Assembly: GCA_002887195.1 (NCBI GenBank)
Contig: PJAB01000023.1
Location: 1-60,973, forward strand
Direction of reading: 5' to 3'
Length of the DNA stretch: 60,973 bases
Origin: Chrysochromulina parva
Taxonomy: Eukaryota > Haptophyta > Prymnesiales > Chrysochromulinaceae
The notes beneath the pieces are model-generated. The model made no database searches. It saw nothing but the letters and a program-made list of their open reading frames with translations, and was not told where the DNA came from. Shown one piece after another: positions 1-9,334 of this stretch. Position numbers and translations under genes: made by a program. The first letter of the stretch is position 1. Every line of letters starts with the position of its first letter.

Positions 1-1
1 G

Positions 2-214
2 CATGAGCGCGATGTCGCCGCCCAGGTCGCCGCCCGGGCCGCCGTCCAGGCCGCCGCCGAAGCCGCTACCCAGACCGCTGCCGAAGCCGCCACCCTTGCC
101 GCCACCGTTGTTGCCGTTGCCGCCGCCACTGCCGCCACTGCCGCCACCGTTGCCACCGTTGCCGCCGCCGACCACGCCTCCATTGCCGTCCGCACCGCCG
201 GACCCGGCAAGTGA
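2..214 (+). CDS. 3' end of an Ala-rich protein (partial at left edge)
   Basis: The frame starting at base 2 is open from the window edge to a TGA at 212-214. It encodes an Ala-dominated, Gln/Glu/Val/Thr-interspersed chain made of short repeats of the AAEAA/ATAAT type. I do not recognise a domain. The same frame continues past the stop with further Ala-rich tracts (359-412 and 416-547), separated by stops at 317 and 413. The stretch is therefore either the end of a repetitive gene whose tail has decayed, or a set of exons with introns I cannot place. Other frames of the same DNA give Pro-rich or Arg-rich peptides, so the GCC/CCG bias alone could produce an apparent ORF. Confidence 0.25.
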   Translation, partial: HERDVAAQVAARAAVQAAAEAATQTAAEAATLAATVVAVAAATAATAATVATVAAADHASIAVRTAGPGK

Positions 215-961
215 TCTGACTGGCGAGTCGCTCGTCTGAAGATGGACGAGGCAGCCCGCTGCCAGCCGGAAGGTTGGTGGCGAGGCACCCCGAGAGTCCT
301 CGCGACAATTCTCCCATGAGGAGACCGCTCGGGTGGGGGGGCGCCGCATTCCGAGCCCGCCGCCGAGCCCGCCGCCGAGCCCGCCGCCGAGCCCACCGCT
401 CAGGCCGCCGGTTAGCGAGCGACTGAGGCTGCCGCTCAAGCTGCCGCTCAGGCTGCCGAGGAGTGCACTAGAGCCAACAAAGCCATCCGCGCGATCCTGC
501 AGCGAGGGGAGGGAGCGCACACGCTCAGTCGCGAATGCGTGGAGCCGTGACAATAATGAGGGTGCACGCGCTTCACCAGCCCTCGAGGATGACACCGTGC
601 GCCAGTGCCGGCTGCGCGCGCCGAGGGCCGCGAGTGCGACGAGCAGCGAGGTGGCGAGGGCGAGGCATCCGAGCAGTCGATTGGCAACCCGCGCACGGGG
701 ATTCTGAAGGGCAAAACGGTCGGGCCAGGCGCCGGTGCTCTGTGAGAGCTCGACAGGCGACGTGGCGTTCTCGGACGCGCACTAGCCGCGCACTTCTCGC
801 TCGCTTGGGCCCCAGGAAGACCCACGAGTGGGGGGCAAGGAGGCGATCCTTCGCCGAGCCAAGTGGTCGGTATGCGTGTTTAGGAGTTTTGAAACCGTTC
901 CGGTTTCCTACGTTGGAAAGAAGCCGCTAGAAATCGTGTGTTCCCGAACGAAGAAAACTCA
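215..961. other. Intergenic / degenerate Ala-coding tracts
   Basis: About 750 bases without a convincing gene. The left half (350-550) keeps GCC-GAG-rich tracts in the same frame as the Ala-rich ORF at the edge, interrupted by stops. The right half (about 560-960) shows no recognisable domain on either strand and probably holds the 5' region of the Hint gene that starts at 962. Confidence 0.5.
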
Positions 962-1846
962 ATGATGCTCATCGCGTTCCTCGTCAGCACGACCGCCCAG
1001 TGGCCGCCAACGCTCACGCAGATTGGAGCTGTGGGCAACATTCCTACGTGCTTCACTCCTTGCACTGCAGTCCTTACGGCGCAGGCTACGGCTGTTACGA
1101 TTGGCACCCCCCCCGCCGCTCAACCCGATCTCACATGCGATCAGCTCAACAAGAATCTGAATAAGTGTGCCGACAAGTGCACCGAAGCAGAATTCAAAAC
1201 TGGCCTGGCCGCTATCCTCCCTATTTACATGGACGCGACCGCCTCTAAGACTCAGATGGACAGTCTTATCAATTCCTGCAAAACATGCTTCCCCAGCGAT
1301 GCGCTCGTCACAATGGTTGACGGCACGCCACGCCGCCTCGACGCGCTCCGCGCGGGTGACACCATCGTCGCCGCCCGTGCCGACGGCACCCTCACCAATG
1401 ACATCGTCTCTCACCTCTCCCTCGCCGATGCGGACGCGCAGGGCACCACTTTTGTGGTGCTCACGACAGAGTCTGGCCGCAATCTCACGCTGACGGCCAT
1501 GCACCATTTGCCAGTTGGCCCGAAGTGCTGCGCCAACCTCAAATTGGCACAGGATGTCGTCGTCGGCGAGACTATCTTTGAGGCGGTCGTGAGCGCAGCC
1601 GTGCGTGCCACGCAGGTCATTAAGATTGGCTCGGTGATCAAGGCGGGCCTGCACTCGCCGGTGCTTACGCACGGCGCGATGCCGATCGTGGACGGCATTG
1701 TGACTTCCTTTGACGCGATGCACGCAGTGCGCCTTGCCACCGCCGGGCTGCCCCTGCTCGAGGCGACTGGGCTCACCAACACCTTCCGTGATGCCGTCCT
1801 CGGTGATCGCAAGTATATCCGTTCGCACGACGGGTACATTGCCTAA
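962..1846 (+). CDS. Secreted Hint (Hedgehog/intein-type) domain protein
   Basis: A 294-residue protein starting at the first of two adjacent ATGs (962, 965). The frame is open further upstream only from a GTG. Residues 1-13 are a short hydrophobic leader, consistent with a signal peptide. Residues 30-108 form a Cys-containing domain (C30, C34, C59, C69, C73, C106) that I do not recognise. From Cys109 the sequence CFPSDALVTMVDG followed by LRAGDTIV is the N-terminal block of a Hint autoprocessing domain. A later TAMHHLPV block, about 70 residues downstream, supplies the conserved His, and LTHGAMPIVDGIVTS matches the late Hint strands. Hint domains cleave the chain before the first Cys through a thioester; in Hedgehog this couples the N-terminal part to sterol. 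Here the N-terminal part would be the released or lipid-modified ligand-like fragment, which is inference. No homing endonuclease domain or second splice junction is visible, so this is hog-like rather than a splicing intein. Confidence 0.8.
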   Translation: MMLIAFLVSTTAQWPPTLTQIGAVGNIPTCFTPCTAVLTAQATAVTIGTPPAAQPDLTCDQLNKNLNKCADKCTEAEFKTGLAAILPIYMDATASKTQMDSLINSCKTCFPSDALVTMVDGTPRRLDALRAGDTIVAARADGTLTNDIVSHLSLADADAQGTTFVVLTTESGRNLTLTAMHHLPVGPKCCANLKLAQDVVVGETIFEAVVSAAVRATQVIKIGSVIKAGLHSPVLTHGAMPIVDGIVTSFDAMHAVRLATAGLPLLEATGLTNTFRDAVLGDRKYIRSHDGYIA

Positions 1847-2288
1847 GCAAGTCATGCTGGGTACATGCAGGGTGGCGCCTGCAGGGTGGTGGCAAGAGGC
1901 GATATCTCGCACATACACGATGGTTCAGCTGCATCGGCTGCATTGGCCTATTCAGAGAGATGAAGGCACCCTGTGTCTGATGAGCCCTTCCTTTTGATCA
2001 GATGCGTTCCAGAAGCGACAGAAGGAAGTTAAGACGAGATTTGGTGGGGAAGGGAAGGAACTTAGGGTTGGCGTCGCGTCGAGTGTCCCGCATGCTGACC
2101 CTTGGCTTTTAAGGTTTGTATCATTAATGTATCTGATCAAGGCTACTCACGACAGGGGGGGTTGAGGTGTCACAGACTAGGTGTGTCCACACTCCACAGG
2201 AGCTCGGGAGGGGGGGGGGGTAAGGTGTCACCGGGTTTAACGACGGGTGACATCAAAAATTCACCAGGGCATGGCTTGATTTAGGAAT

Positions 2289-2440
2289 AACTCATGAGTT
2301 AAGATCACACAGGCACTTGTACATGTATGAGTTACTCAACTCAAAGATCACAAAGGACCTTGTAACTCAAAGTCAAACTCAACTAGATCACACAACATCT
2401 CGTGACTCATTGCTCATAACTCAAGATCCTCTACTCAAGA
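2289..2440. repeat. Dispersed ACTCA / AAGATCAC short repeats
   Basis: ACTCA or its close variants occur again and again (ACTCATGAGTT, TTACTCAACTCAAAGATCACAA, GTAACTCAAAGTCAAACTCAACTAGATCACA, CATAACTCAAGATC, CTACTCAAGATC). The AAGATC(AC) element recurs at 2301, 2344 and later. The composition is clearly different from the neighbouring genes. It could be a decayed satellite or a cluster of binding sites; the sequence alone does not decide. Confidence 0.45.
2320..2327. promoter_or_regulatory. TACATGTA palindrome
   Basis: Exact 8-base palindrome about 310 bases upstream of the rhodanese start. One of ten copies in the window. Confidence 0.3.
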
Positions 2441-2635
2441 TCTTGCGTTCTTGCGGAGTCACGAGCTCCCACCGCCAGACCGCGGGGCTTAGTCTGCCTC
2501 CCTCTTCCTTGTCCTTCTCGCAGACCTGAGACGGGTTTGAGTGACGGGTGGGATCTGGGAAGTACGTGTGAGGATGATGTGCTGCGCTGTCGTGGACCCC
2601 CCTATTATGCGTTATTGAAGCTCTCAGAACGAGCC

Positions 2636-4449
2636 ATGCGCCCGCCGGCTACCAAAAGCACCGCACTCAACCTCTTCCGGCGGTCCGTCCTTGACCGTCG
2701 CTTCGAAGCGCCCATAACGGCGCTCAATCTCGCACGAAAAGCAAAATACATGAGACGCTCGTTGCTTCTTGCGAGCGGTCTCCTCTGCACAGCCTCGCGC
2801 CGGCTTCCGCCGCAGCTCTTGCACCTGCCAGCTGGTGGCGTCGCCCCAGCCGTTGGTGCTCGATGTTTGGCCGTGCCGCCGGTGCGGCGATGTCCTCAAG
2901 AGATCCTGCGCACCTGCGCATCGGAGCAGGCTGGCGACAACATGCCCATCCTCTCGGTGAACACCGAGCTGGACTTCTCGCTGCCTTATCGCGTCCTCGC
3001 CTTCTATGCTATCGCACCCGTTGCTGCGCCCGACGACGCCGTCGCTGAGCACCGGCAATACCTCTTAAAGCACGACATGGTGGGCCGTGTGTACATCTGT
3101 GCGGATGGCCTGAACGCGCAGGTCAGCGGCACCACGGCGAGCTGCGAGGCCTACCGCGCCTTTGCGGCCGCCGCCTTCCCTGGCATACAGCTGTTTTTCA
3201 AGGAGGACCCGGTCGCCGAGCCCGCCTTTCCCAAGCTGCGCGTCAAGCATAAGGCGCTCGTGCCAGGTGTGGCAGTGGACCTTAACGCGCGCGGCGAAGA
3301 CGTGGAGCCCGAGCGCTGGGCGGCGATGATCGCCCAGGGCGACGGCATCGGTGCGCCCCAACCCACAATCCTCGACGTGCGCAACGGGTACGAGTGGGAC
3401 GTGGGCCACTTTGAGGGTGCCGAGCGGCCCACGCTGGACGAGTTTGCCGAGTTTGACGCGGCTGCGTATGGGCTCCCAACGGACCCTGAAGCGAAGAAGT
3501 CGACGCCCGTGATGATGTACTGCACCGGTGGCATCCGTTGCGAGTACTTCTCCGCCAAGCTCAAGGCTGAGGGCTTCGAGAAGGTGTACAAGCTGCAGGG
3601 CGGCGTGCAGCACTACGGCAACACGATGGCTGCCCGGGGTGGGGCTGCCCGCGTGCAAGAAGAGGTGCAGGTACCGGTGCAGGCGGCGGCGGCGGCGGCG
3701 GCTGAGCAGGTGGCGGAACACGGCCCGCCGAGCAGTGCGAGCAGCAGCAGTGGCAGCAGTGGCAGCAGCAGCGGCAGCGGCAGCGGCCATGATGGCGGCG
3801 GCAGCGAGAGCGGTGTGAGCTCACCGCTAGTACGTCTCGCGGCTAGAGAGGGTCAGAGGCGAGGCAAGGCGAGCACGGCCAGCACGGGTCCCGTGCCCCA
3901 TTGGCGGGGCTCCATGTTTGTCTTTGACCGGCGCAACACGGTGCGCTTCGGCGCCGAGGGGGCGGTGGCGATCGGATCCGATAGCATCGAGCCTATTGGC
4001 CAGTGCGAGCACTGTAGCGCAAAGACCGAGGCTTTCATCAATTGCGTACGCGGCCGCCTTCAGAGACACTCGAACGCATGCGCCACGTGCAACTAGGTCC
4101 ACCCTCCCAAGCGCGCACCAAGCCATCAATTGTGAGCATGTGCATGCTCTGCCCCCCCCCCTCGTGGACGCAGTGCAACATCGACTGCAATCGGCTTCAT
4201 CTCGTGTGTCCGCGGTGCCTGGCGGAGAGGCGGGGCTTCTGCTGCGAGTCATGCAACGACGCGCCTCGCCGCCGGCCTCTCGACCTGCTGGCGGCGACGG
4301 ACGAGAATGGGCAGTTCGACTTCAAGGCGGCGATCGCGGCCACGCAGGGCCCGCTACCTGGCCAAGCCGACCCCAACAAGCTGGTGAACGTGAAGCCTGC
4401 TAACGTGCCACGCAAGTTGTGGGACGCCGACGTCCATGGCACGAGGTAA
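2636..4449 (+). CDS. TrhO/TSTD2-like rhodanese-domain protein, two exons
   Basis: Related to the TrhO (YceA, UPF0176)/TSTD2 family; bacterial TrhO hydroxylates U34 of tRNA. Exon 1 is 2636-4045 and exon 2 is 4174-4449, joined over a 128-nt GT-AG intron. The join is in phase and turns the end of exon 1 plus a separate frame into a Cys-rich C-terminus (INC-CNIDCN, then VCPRC and CCESC), which is typical of this family. The order is: presequence; acylphosphatase-like N-domain (YRVLAFYAIAPV, then GRVYICADGLNAQVSGT); rhodanese domain with active loop CTGGIRCE (Cys about residue 296); a low-complexity Ala then Ser/Gly insert (about 3680-3815); FVFDRRNTVRFG; zinc-binding Cys cluster. An alternative start at 2750 begins with a good hydrophobic leader (MRRSLLLASGLLC), suggesting organelle or secretory targeting, so the true start is uncertain. 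The Ser/Gly linker is unusual for the family. Confidence 0.85.
4046..4173 (+). other. Intron of the rhodanese gene
   Basis: 128 nt with donor TTGC|GTACGC and acceptor CGTGGACGCAG|TGCAAC, preceded by a C-rich pyrimidine run. Phase 0. It removes an in-frame TAG (4094-4096) and restores the conserved CxxC C-terminus. Confidence 0.8.
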
Positions 4450-4612
4450 GGATCTAAGTCAAATTGGATCCCAACGGTTCAGGTACCCGGTAGTTTGCAG
4501 TTTGAGCCGGCTGCCTTCCCCGCTCCGCGGACGTGCTATTTGGGGGGTATTTCACTTACGTTAATGTTTGCGGTGAACTTGCGCGTTCTGACGAAACCGC
4601 GCAATTCCGAGC

Positions 4613-7600
4613 ATGTTCGGTCTTCTCGTCGCTGCGGCTGCGGCCGAACCTGATTGGCGCACAGTGGCCTGGCACACCATCACCGAGGAGCCGCAGCACA
4701 ATATGAAGGGCAAGCCTATCATCTCCGGCGGCATGCCCATGGGAAACGGCGAGACCACGGCCCTTGTGTTCCCTGTTGGAAAGGCGTTCAACACCTCGGC
4801 GACCTTTGGCCTGGGGGCTGGCGTGCACATCAGGCTCGGAATGATGACGGCCATGGCATCTGATATGGCGCCCATGGAGCTCGGCATCGTCAGTATCATC
4901 ACGGACCCACCGCTCGGAGACGTTGGTTTCCTCCAGGAGCTGTACCTTCACAATGCAACCGTTGAGGTGTCCACTTCAGTCGGCAGTGTGCTCGTCTGGG
5001 TTGACGCCTCCAGCAACCGCGTGACCGCGCAGGTCTCGGGCAATTTCAGAGACGTCTCGGTGCTTGTCAGTTCGTTGCGACCAGCGGAGCGTTTCGCTTA
5101 CGGTGGGCGGTGCTCCAAGCCCACCTCGGCGCCGGACGTGTTCTCGGTCCCAGCGGGTCCAGGTAGTCTCGGGCTGTCGCACCGCAACGACGACTCGGAC
5201 ATCGCGCTGCTCGACAAGCCCGCCGCCTTCAACAGCACACTCGATCAGCAAGGGCTGAGCTCGCTCTCTGACGAGCTGCAGCCGATGGATGCCTGGCGTC
5301 ACCTCACGTTTGGATTCGTCGTCTCGTCCGACGCGCTGGTCGCCAAGCCAGGCCGGCGAGATTTCCTCCAGGGCAAGGCGAGGGCGGCCGTTGGGGAGTG
5401 GACTACGAGAGAGATTGTCATCACGACGCTCGCACAGCAGTCCCCAAGCCAGGCAGCTTGGGAGCGGGCAGCCTCGGAGTTGCACACGTCCCATCGCCGA
5501 CTCGATGCGGCCCAGGCGCGGGGCGAGCACGTGGCGAGCTGGGCCTCCTTTTGGGAGCGCTCGCATATTTGGGTCTCCGGCGAGACGGCGGCTGGTGACG
5601 CCAATCGTGCTGCCCGTACGCTGAGCGCTTCCCTAGACCGCAGCCTCTCGCGCGAGGCGGCGGTGCGTGCGCTGCGCGCTCTCATGCCGCAGGACGCGCT
5701 CCTCTCCCTAGACGCGTCCACGCTCACGCTTGCCGATGGCGCTCGTGTCGCCAAATGGCCCGACACGGGCAGCCAAGGGCACGACGCGTCGCAGCCGGAC
5801 CCCTCGCGGCAGCCCATCTTCCGCGTTGCAGGCGCAGTGGGGGGGCGGCCCGCCGTCGTCTTTGACGGAGCGACGACGTTCCTCGCCAATAAGGACATGC
5901 CGCTTCCGTCGCAGTCGACCATCGTTGCCGTCTTCCAAGACCACGGTACAGCTAATGACTGCTGCACGGGGGTCTTCTACTCCGGCGGCGGCTGCAACGG
6001 GCTCAGTACGCAACACGCATCGTTCGACAACGACCCGAACGCGTCAGTGCTCTTGATCGATTGGAGTGGCTCGACGGACACGGGCACGGACGACGTGAAG
6101 AACCGTCAGATTGTCGCGAGCGTCGTGTACAATGCGAGCGGCGCCTTTTCCTTCGCCGACGGCTGCCTGCAGAGCCAGACGGGCTCCCAGGTCGGCGCGG
6201 CAGGTAAGAGCTTCATGATCGGCTCGCGCAATAACGAGATGGGCCGCTTTTTCAACGGCACCATCAGCGAGATCCTCGTCTACGCGCGGCCGCTCAATGC
6301 GACCGAACTTGCCGCTGTGCACACATACCTGCTGACCAAGTGGCCGGCGGGCAGCCCGCTACGCTGCCGCGGCCTTGGAGACGAACTGCTCGAGCTCACT
6401 AGACGCTATGCGCAGACGCGGTACGTCCAGGCTATCCAGGCCGGCACGTGGGTGCCGATCAAGTTCAACGGGATGGCGTTCACGAGCCAGCTGCCGCCCG
6501 AGACGACGAGCTCGGGGCCCACCTATCGCGACTGGGGCAGCTGTAACTGGTGGCAGAACACGCGACTTGCGTACTGGAACATGCTCGCCCCAGCCGACTT
6601 TGACAGTCTCGAAACTATCCTCGAGTACTTTCGACGAATGCTGCCCCTTCTCGAGCGAAGGACTCCCCTGGCGTTCAACCATTCGGGCATCTACATCACG
6701 GAGACGAGCACGCTCTTTGGGCTGTACGATCCATGCGACTACGGCAAGTCTGCTGCGGAACGCACACCAGCCGATGTGCCCTTCGGCTACGAGGAGAGCC
6801 GTTGGACCCGATTCGACTTTGGCGGCGATGGCGGTCTTCCCGAGCTGTGCATGATGCTGCTGGACCACTACCTGTACACCCTTGACGACACGATGATGGC
6901 TAAGTACTTGCCGTTGCTCAGTGGCACCCTCGACTTTTTCGCGCGCCACTACAACTACAGCGCGGCTGATGGCAAGCTACGAATCTTTCCCACGCAGGCC
7001 CTCGAGACCTATCAATGTCCCAACTGGCCTGCCACGGAAGCTGACTGCCCACTCAACGACCACCCGACAGTGGCCGCGCTACACGTGCTCACAGAGCGAG
7101 CACTCGAGCTGCCCACCAGCCTCACGAGCGCGGCGCAGCGCACGCAGTGGGCCGCCCTACGCGCCTCGTTGCCTGAGCTGCCGATGGTCTTTGAGGAGGG
7201 GAGGACTGTAGTGGCACCCTACGAGGGCTATCCGAAAAACGGCATCACGACGGGCAACGTGGAGACTCCGGAGCTCTACTCGACGCACCCGTTCCGACTG
7301 CTTACGCTCGCCGCCTCCCGCTCGCGCGGCGTCGACATTGCGCCGTCCATCTACTGCCTGGAGCAATCGAGTCGGTCGACCTGCCGCTACTCAGACGACA
7401 ACGAGGGCTGGACGCAGGGGCTCATGAACGCCGCGCTACTTGGGCGCGCTAGCCGGGCGGCAAGCAAGGTGCTGGAGCGCTCAAAGACGAAACCGGCGAT
7501 CGGTTACCGCTTCCCTGCGTTCATGGACCACATGCAAGATTACCAGCCGTCGGAGGACCACCTGGCAAACTTGAACACTGCCTTGCAGTTTATGCTCCTC

Positions 7601-7801
7601 TCCCCCGCTGACGATGGCCTCGAGGCGGGCGGTGTGCTGCTTTTCCCGGCATGGCCTTGCTCGTGGGATGTGGACTTCCGGCTCGCGGCGCCGCGAAAGA
7701 CCTACGTCAGCGGCGCTCTCGTCAACGGCACACTCGTGCGCCTCGACGTGGATCCGCCCGAGCGAAAGGGTGCTGTGACCGTCCTGCCATGCCAACCGTA
7801 G
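4613..7801 (+). CDS. Secreted DUF5703/GH95-like glycosidase with LamG-like insert
   Basis: A 1062-residue protein with a short leader (MFGLLVAAAAAEP), probably secreted. Residues about 15-340 resemble the N-terminal beta-sandwich of DUF5703/GH95-like enzymes: GGMPMGNGETTALVF is the usual P-x-GNG signature, followed by FLQELYLHNATVEV and VLVWVDASSNRVTAQV. Residues about 360-575 form a separate concanavalin/LamG-like module: DASTLTLADGARVAKWPDTG at its start, PAVVFDGATTFLANKD in the middle, and FFNGTISEILVYARPL near its end. The remainder (about 580-1000) is Trp/Tyr-rich and fits the (alpha/alpha)6 barrel, with SCNWWQNTRLAYWNML, RYSDDNEGWTQGLMNAALLG and a closing beta domain. GH95 members act on fucosides or galactosides; the substrate here cannot be read from the sequence. 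No intron is needed. The LamG-like insertion between sandwich and barrel is the odd feature. Confidence 0.75.
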   Translation: MFGLLVAAAAAEPDWRTVAWHTITEEPQHNMKGKPIISGGMPMGNGETTALVFPVGKAFNTSATFGLGAGVHIRLGMMTAMASDMAPMELGIVSIITDPPLGDVGFLQELYLHNATVEVSTSVGSVLVWVDASSNRVTAQVSGNFRDVSVLVSSLRPAERFAYGGRCSKPTSAPDVFSVPAGPGSLGLSHRNDDSDIALLDKPAAFNSTLDQQGLSSLSDELQPMDAWRHLTFGFVVSSDALVAKPGRRDFLQGKARAAVGEWTTREIVITTLAQQSPSQAAWERAASELHTSHRRLDAAQARGEHVASWASFWERSHIWVSGETAAGDANRAARTLSASLDRSLSREAAVRALRALMPQDALLSLDASTLTLADGARVAKWPDTGSQGHDASQPDPSRQPIFRVAGAVGGRPAVVFDGATTFLANKDMPLPSQSTIVAVFQDHGTANDCCTGVFYSGGGCNGLSTQHASFDNDPNASVLLIDWSGSTDTGTDDVKNRQIVASVVYNASGAFSFADGCLQSQTGSQVGAAGKSFMIGSRNNEMGRFFNGTISEILVYARPLNATELAAVHTYLLTKWPAGSPLRCRGLGDELLELTRRYAQTRYVQAIQAGTWVPIKFNGMAFTSQLPPETTSSGPTYRDWGSCNWWQNTRLAYWNMLAPADFDSLETILEYFRRMLPLLERRTPLAFNHSGIYITETSTLFGLYDPCDYGKSAAERTPADVPFGYEESRWTRFDFGGDGGLPELCMMLLDHYLYTLDDTMMAKYLPLLSGTLDFFARHYNYSAADGKLRIFPTQALETYQCPNWPATEADCPLNDHPTVAALHVLTERALELPTSLTSAAQRTQWAALRASLPELPMVFEEGRTVVAPYEGYPKNGITTGNVETPELYSTHPFRLLTLAASRSRGVDIAPSIYCLEQSSRSTCRYSDDNEGWTQGLMNAALLGRASRAASKVLERSKTKPAIGYRFPAFMDHMQDYQPSEDHLANLNTALQFMLLSPADDGLEAGGVLLFPAWPCSWDVDFRLAAPRKTYVSGALVNGTLVRLDVDPPERKGAVTVLPCQP

Positions 7802-8311
7802 CCGTCGACGATGACAGAGTCTCTTAGCGCGCACGGCAGTCAAAACTTGAATCTTTCCTTGGGGGGAGTCTGGGTCGGTGGGGGGGCTCCCCGTGGCTAA
7901 CAGTGAGGCGAGATCCTTATCTCCGCACTCCGCTGTTACGGTGTTCTCGTTGGGCTTGTCGAGGTCGCGGCGGATCTCGCGGCGACGCGACTCGACTCGG
8001 GACGCGCGGCCGGGACGGGGATGCACCGGACGCCCACGCCATGGTTGCCGGACGCTGCGCGGCCGCGGGTGGGATCCAGTGGCCTCCGGTGGGATCAAGT
8101 TATTATTTAAGACTTCGGCGCATTTGTGCCTCCGTCGCGCGACGTAACGTCGTAAGTCGTAACCAAGATACTATGTAATTAACCAACCGAAATAACAAAC
8201 CTGGCTCGGTGGCTGGTGCGTGGTACAGCGCGGCCGCAACGCCGGCGCTCCAGGCTGATCCTGCAATCTGACTGCCCGCCGCTGGCGCTGACGCTGACTG
8301 CAATCAAACAT
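7802..8311. other. Intergenic region between convergent genes
   Basis: About 510 bases between the 3' ends of the glycosidase (+) and the LRR gene (-). G-runs occur at 7860-7890. No ORF with domain content and no structured RNA was recognised. Confidence 0.5.
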
Positions 8312-9299
8312 TCAATCTATCGCGGTGGCCTTCCGATGATGGTCGCTATGTGCCTGATCGACAAACATGCGGTAGTGGCGCAGAAGGTTACCTATGATGG
8401 TCAAATCGTAGGGATTGCGCTCCCCGTCAGTGATGGCCGGGTCTCGCCCACGGATCCCGCAGCACCTTGCGTCTCCCCACCAGGCGCCACTGCTCGACGG
8501 TTGCTTCGCCATCAGCTTCGGATCGGCCACCACTGGTACCGACGCTTCCGCGAGGTCGGGCCGCCACACCTTGGACGGGCTTGCAGGGGGAAGCCCCTGG
8601 CAAGGGCTGGCATTCGATTTCGATGGGCTGCCAGCCTTACCCTCCTCCTCCTCCTCCTCCTCCTCATTGTCCAACTCGGGCCGCCACATCACAGTGCCGC
8701 CCGGCAGCGCGGGAGAGCCTGCTACATATCCCGGGGAGTCTGCTGCATATGCGGGAGAGCCGGATGCTAAGAGGCCTTGGCGAAGACGCAGTTCGGCGGC
8801 GGCCTGCGCGCGTGCCTGTGCCGCGTAAGCTTCGCGCGCTACTTGAGCTGCCTCGAGCTGTTCTTGGAGTGTCTCCTTGGCATTTACAAGCTCCTTGAGC
8901 TGAGCCGCTTGGGCGGCTTGCTCCTTTTGCAGCGCAGCCAGCTGCGAGGCCAGCGCCTCTGATGGCCCGCCATTCGCTGTGTCATTTGTTGCGTCCACCG
9001 GAGGCTTCTGACTCGAGGGCTGACCCTGCGCCTTTGCTTGCATGAGGCTGGCTGCTCGCTCCTTTGGAATGTCGTCTATCTCTTTCTTCTTGCCCTCTTC
9101 CTCCTCTCGAAAGTGGACAGCCCACTCCACGGTCATCCACGAACCGTCCTCGCGATCCAGCGCATTGGCCCACTTCACCTTGCATTCCTCGCAATAGTCT
9201 CTTCCAGCTGCCGTGTGCCACACGCGCATCTCTCCTATGAGGACCTTGCCGCAGTTGATCCCGTCGCAGCACAGCACTTGTGGCCCCGCCTCCTCCTCC

Positions 9300-9334
<35 letters not shown>

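Larger units (their letters stand above)
1847..2635. other. Intergenic, AT-richer, with ACTCA repeats and a G-run
   Basis: No gene seen. The stretch is richer in A and T than its surroundings. It contains a G run near 2205-2220, many ACTCA/AAGATCAC-type short repeats from about 2289 to 2440, and one TACATGTA palindrome at 2320. It probably includes the 5' untranslated region of the rhodanese gene. Confidence 0.5.

Noticed and set aside
962..1846. Hint domain as a protein-splicing intein
   Set aside because: No C-terminal HN plus downstream nucleophile junction, no endonuclease domain, and the host sequence does not continue after it.
959..1918. Minus-strand ORF of 319 residues opposite the Hint gene
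   Set aside because: Shadow frame of the Hint coding sequence; no domain of its own.
4439..4460. Second splice donor in the rhodanese gene (GAG|GTAAGG at the stop)
   Set aside because: The stop codon overlaps the site and the next gene starts 160 bases later with no matching exon in between.
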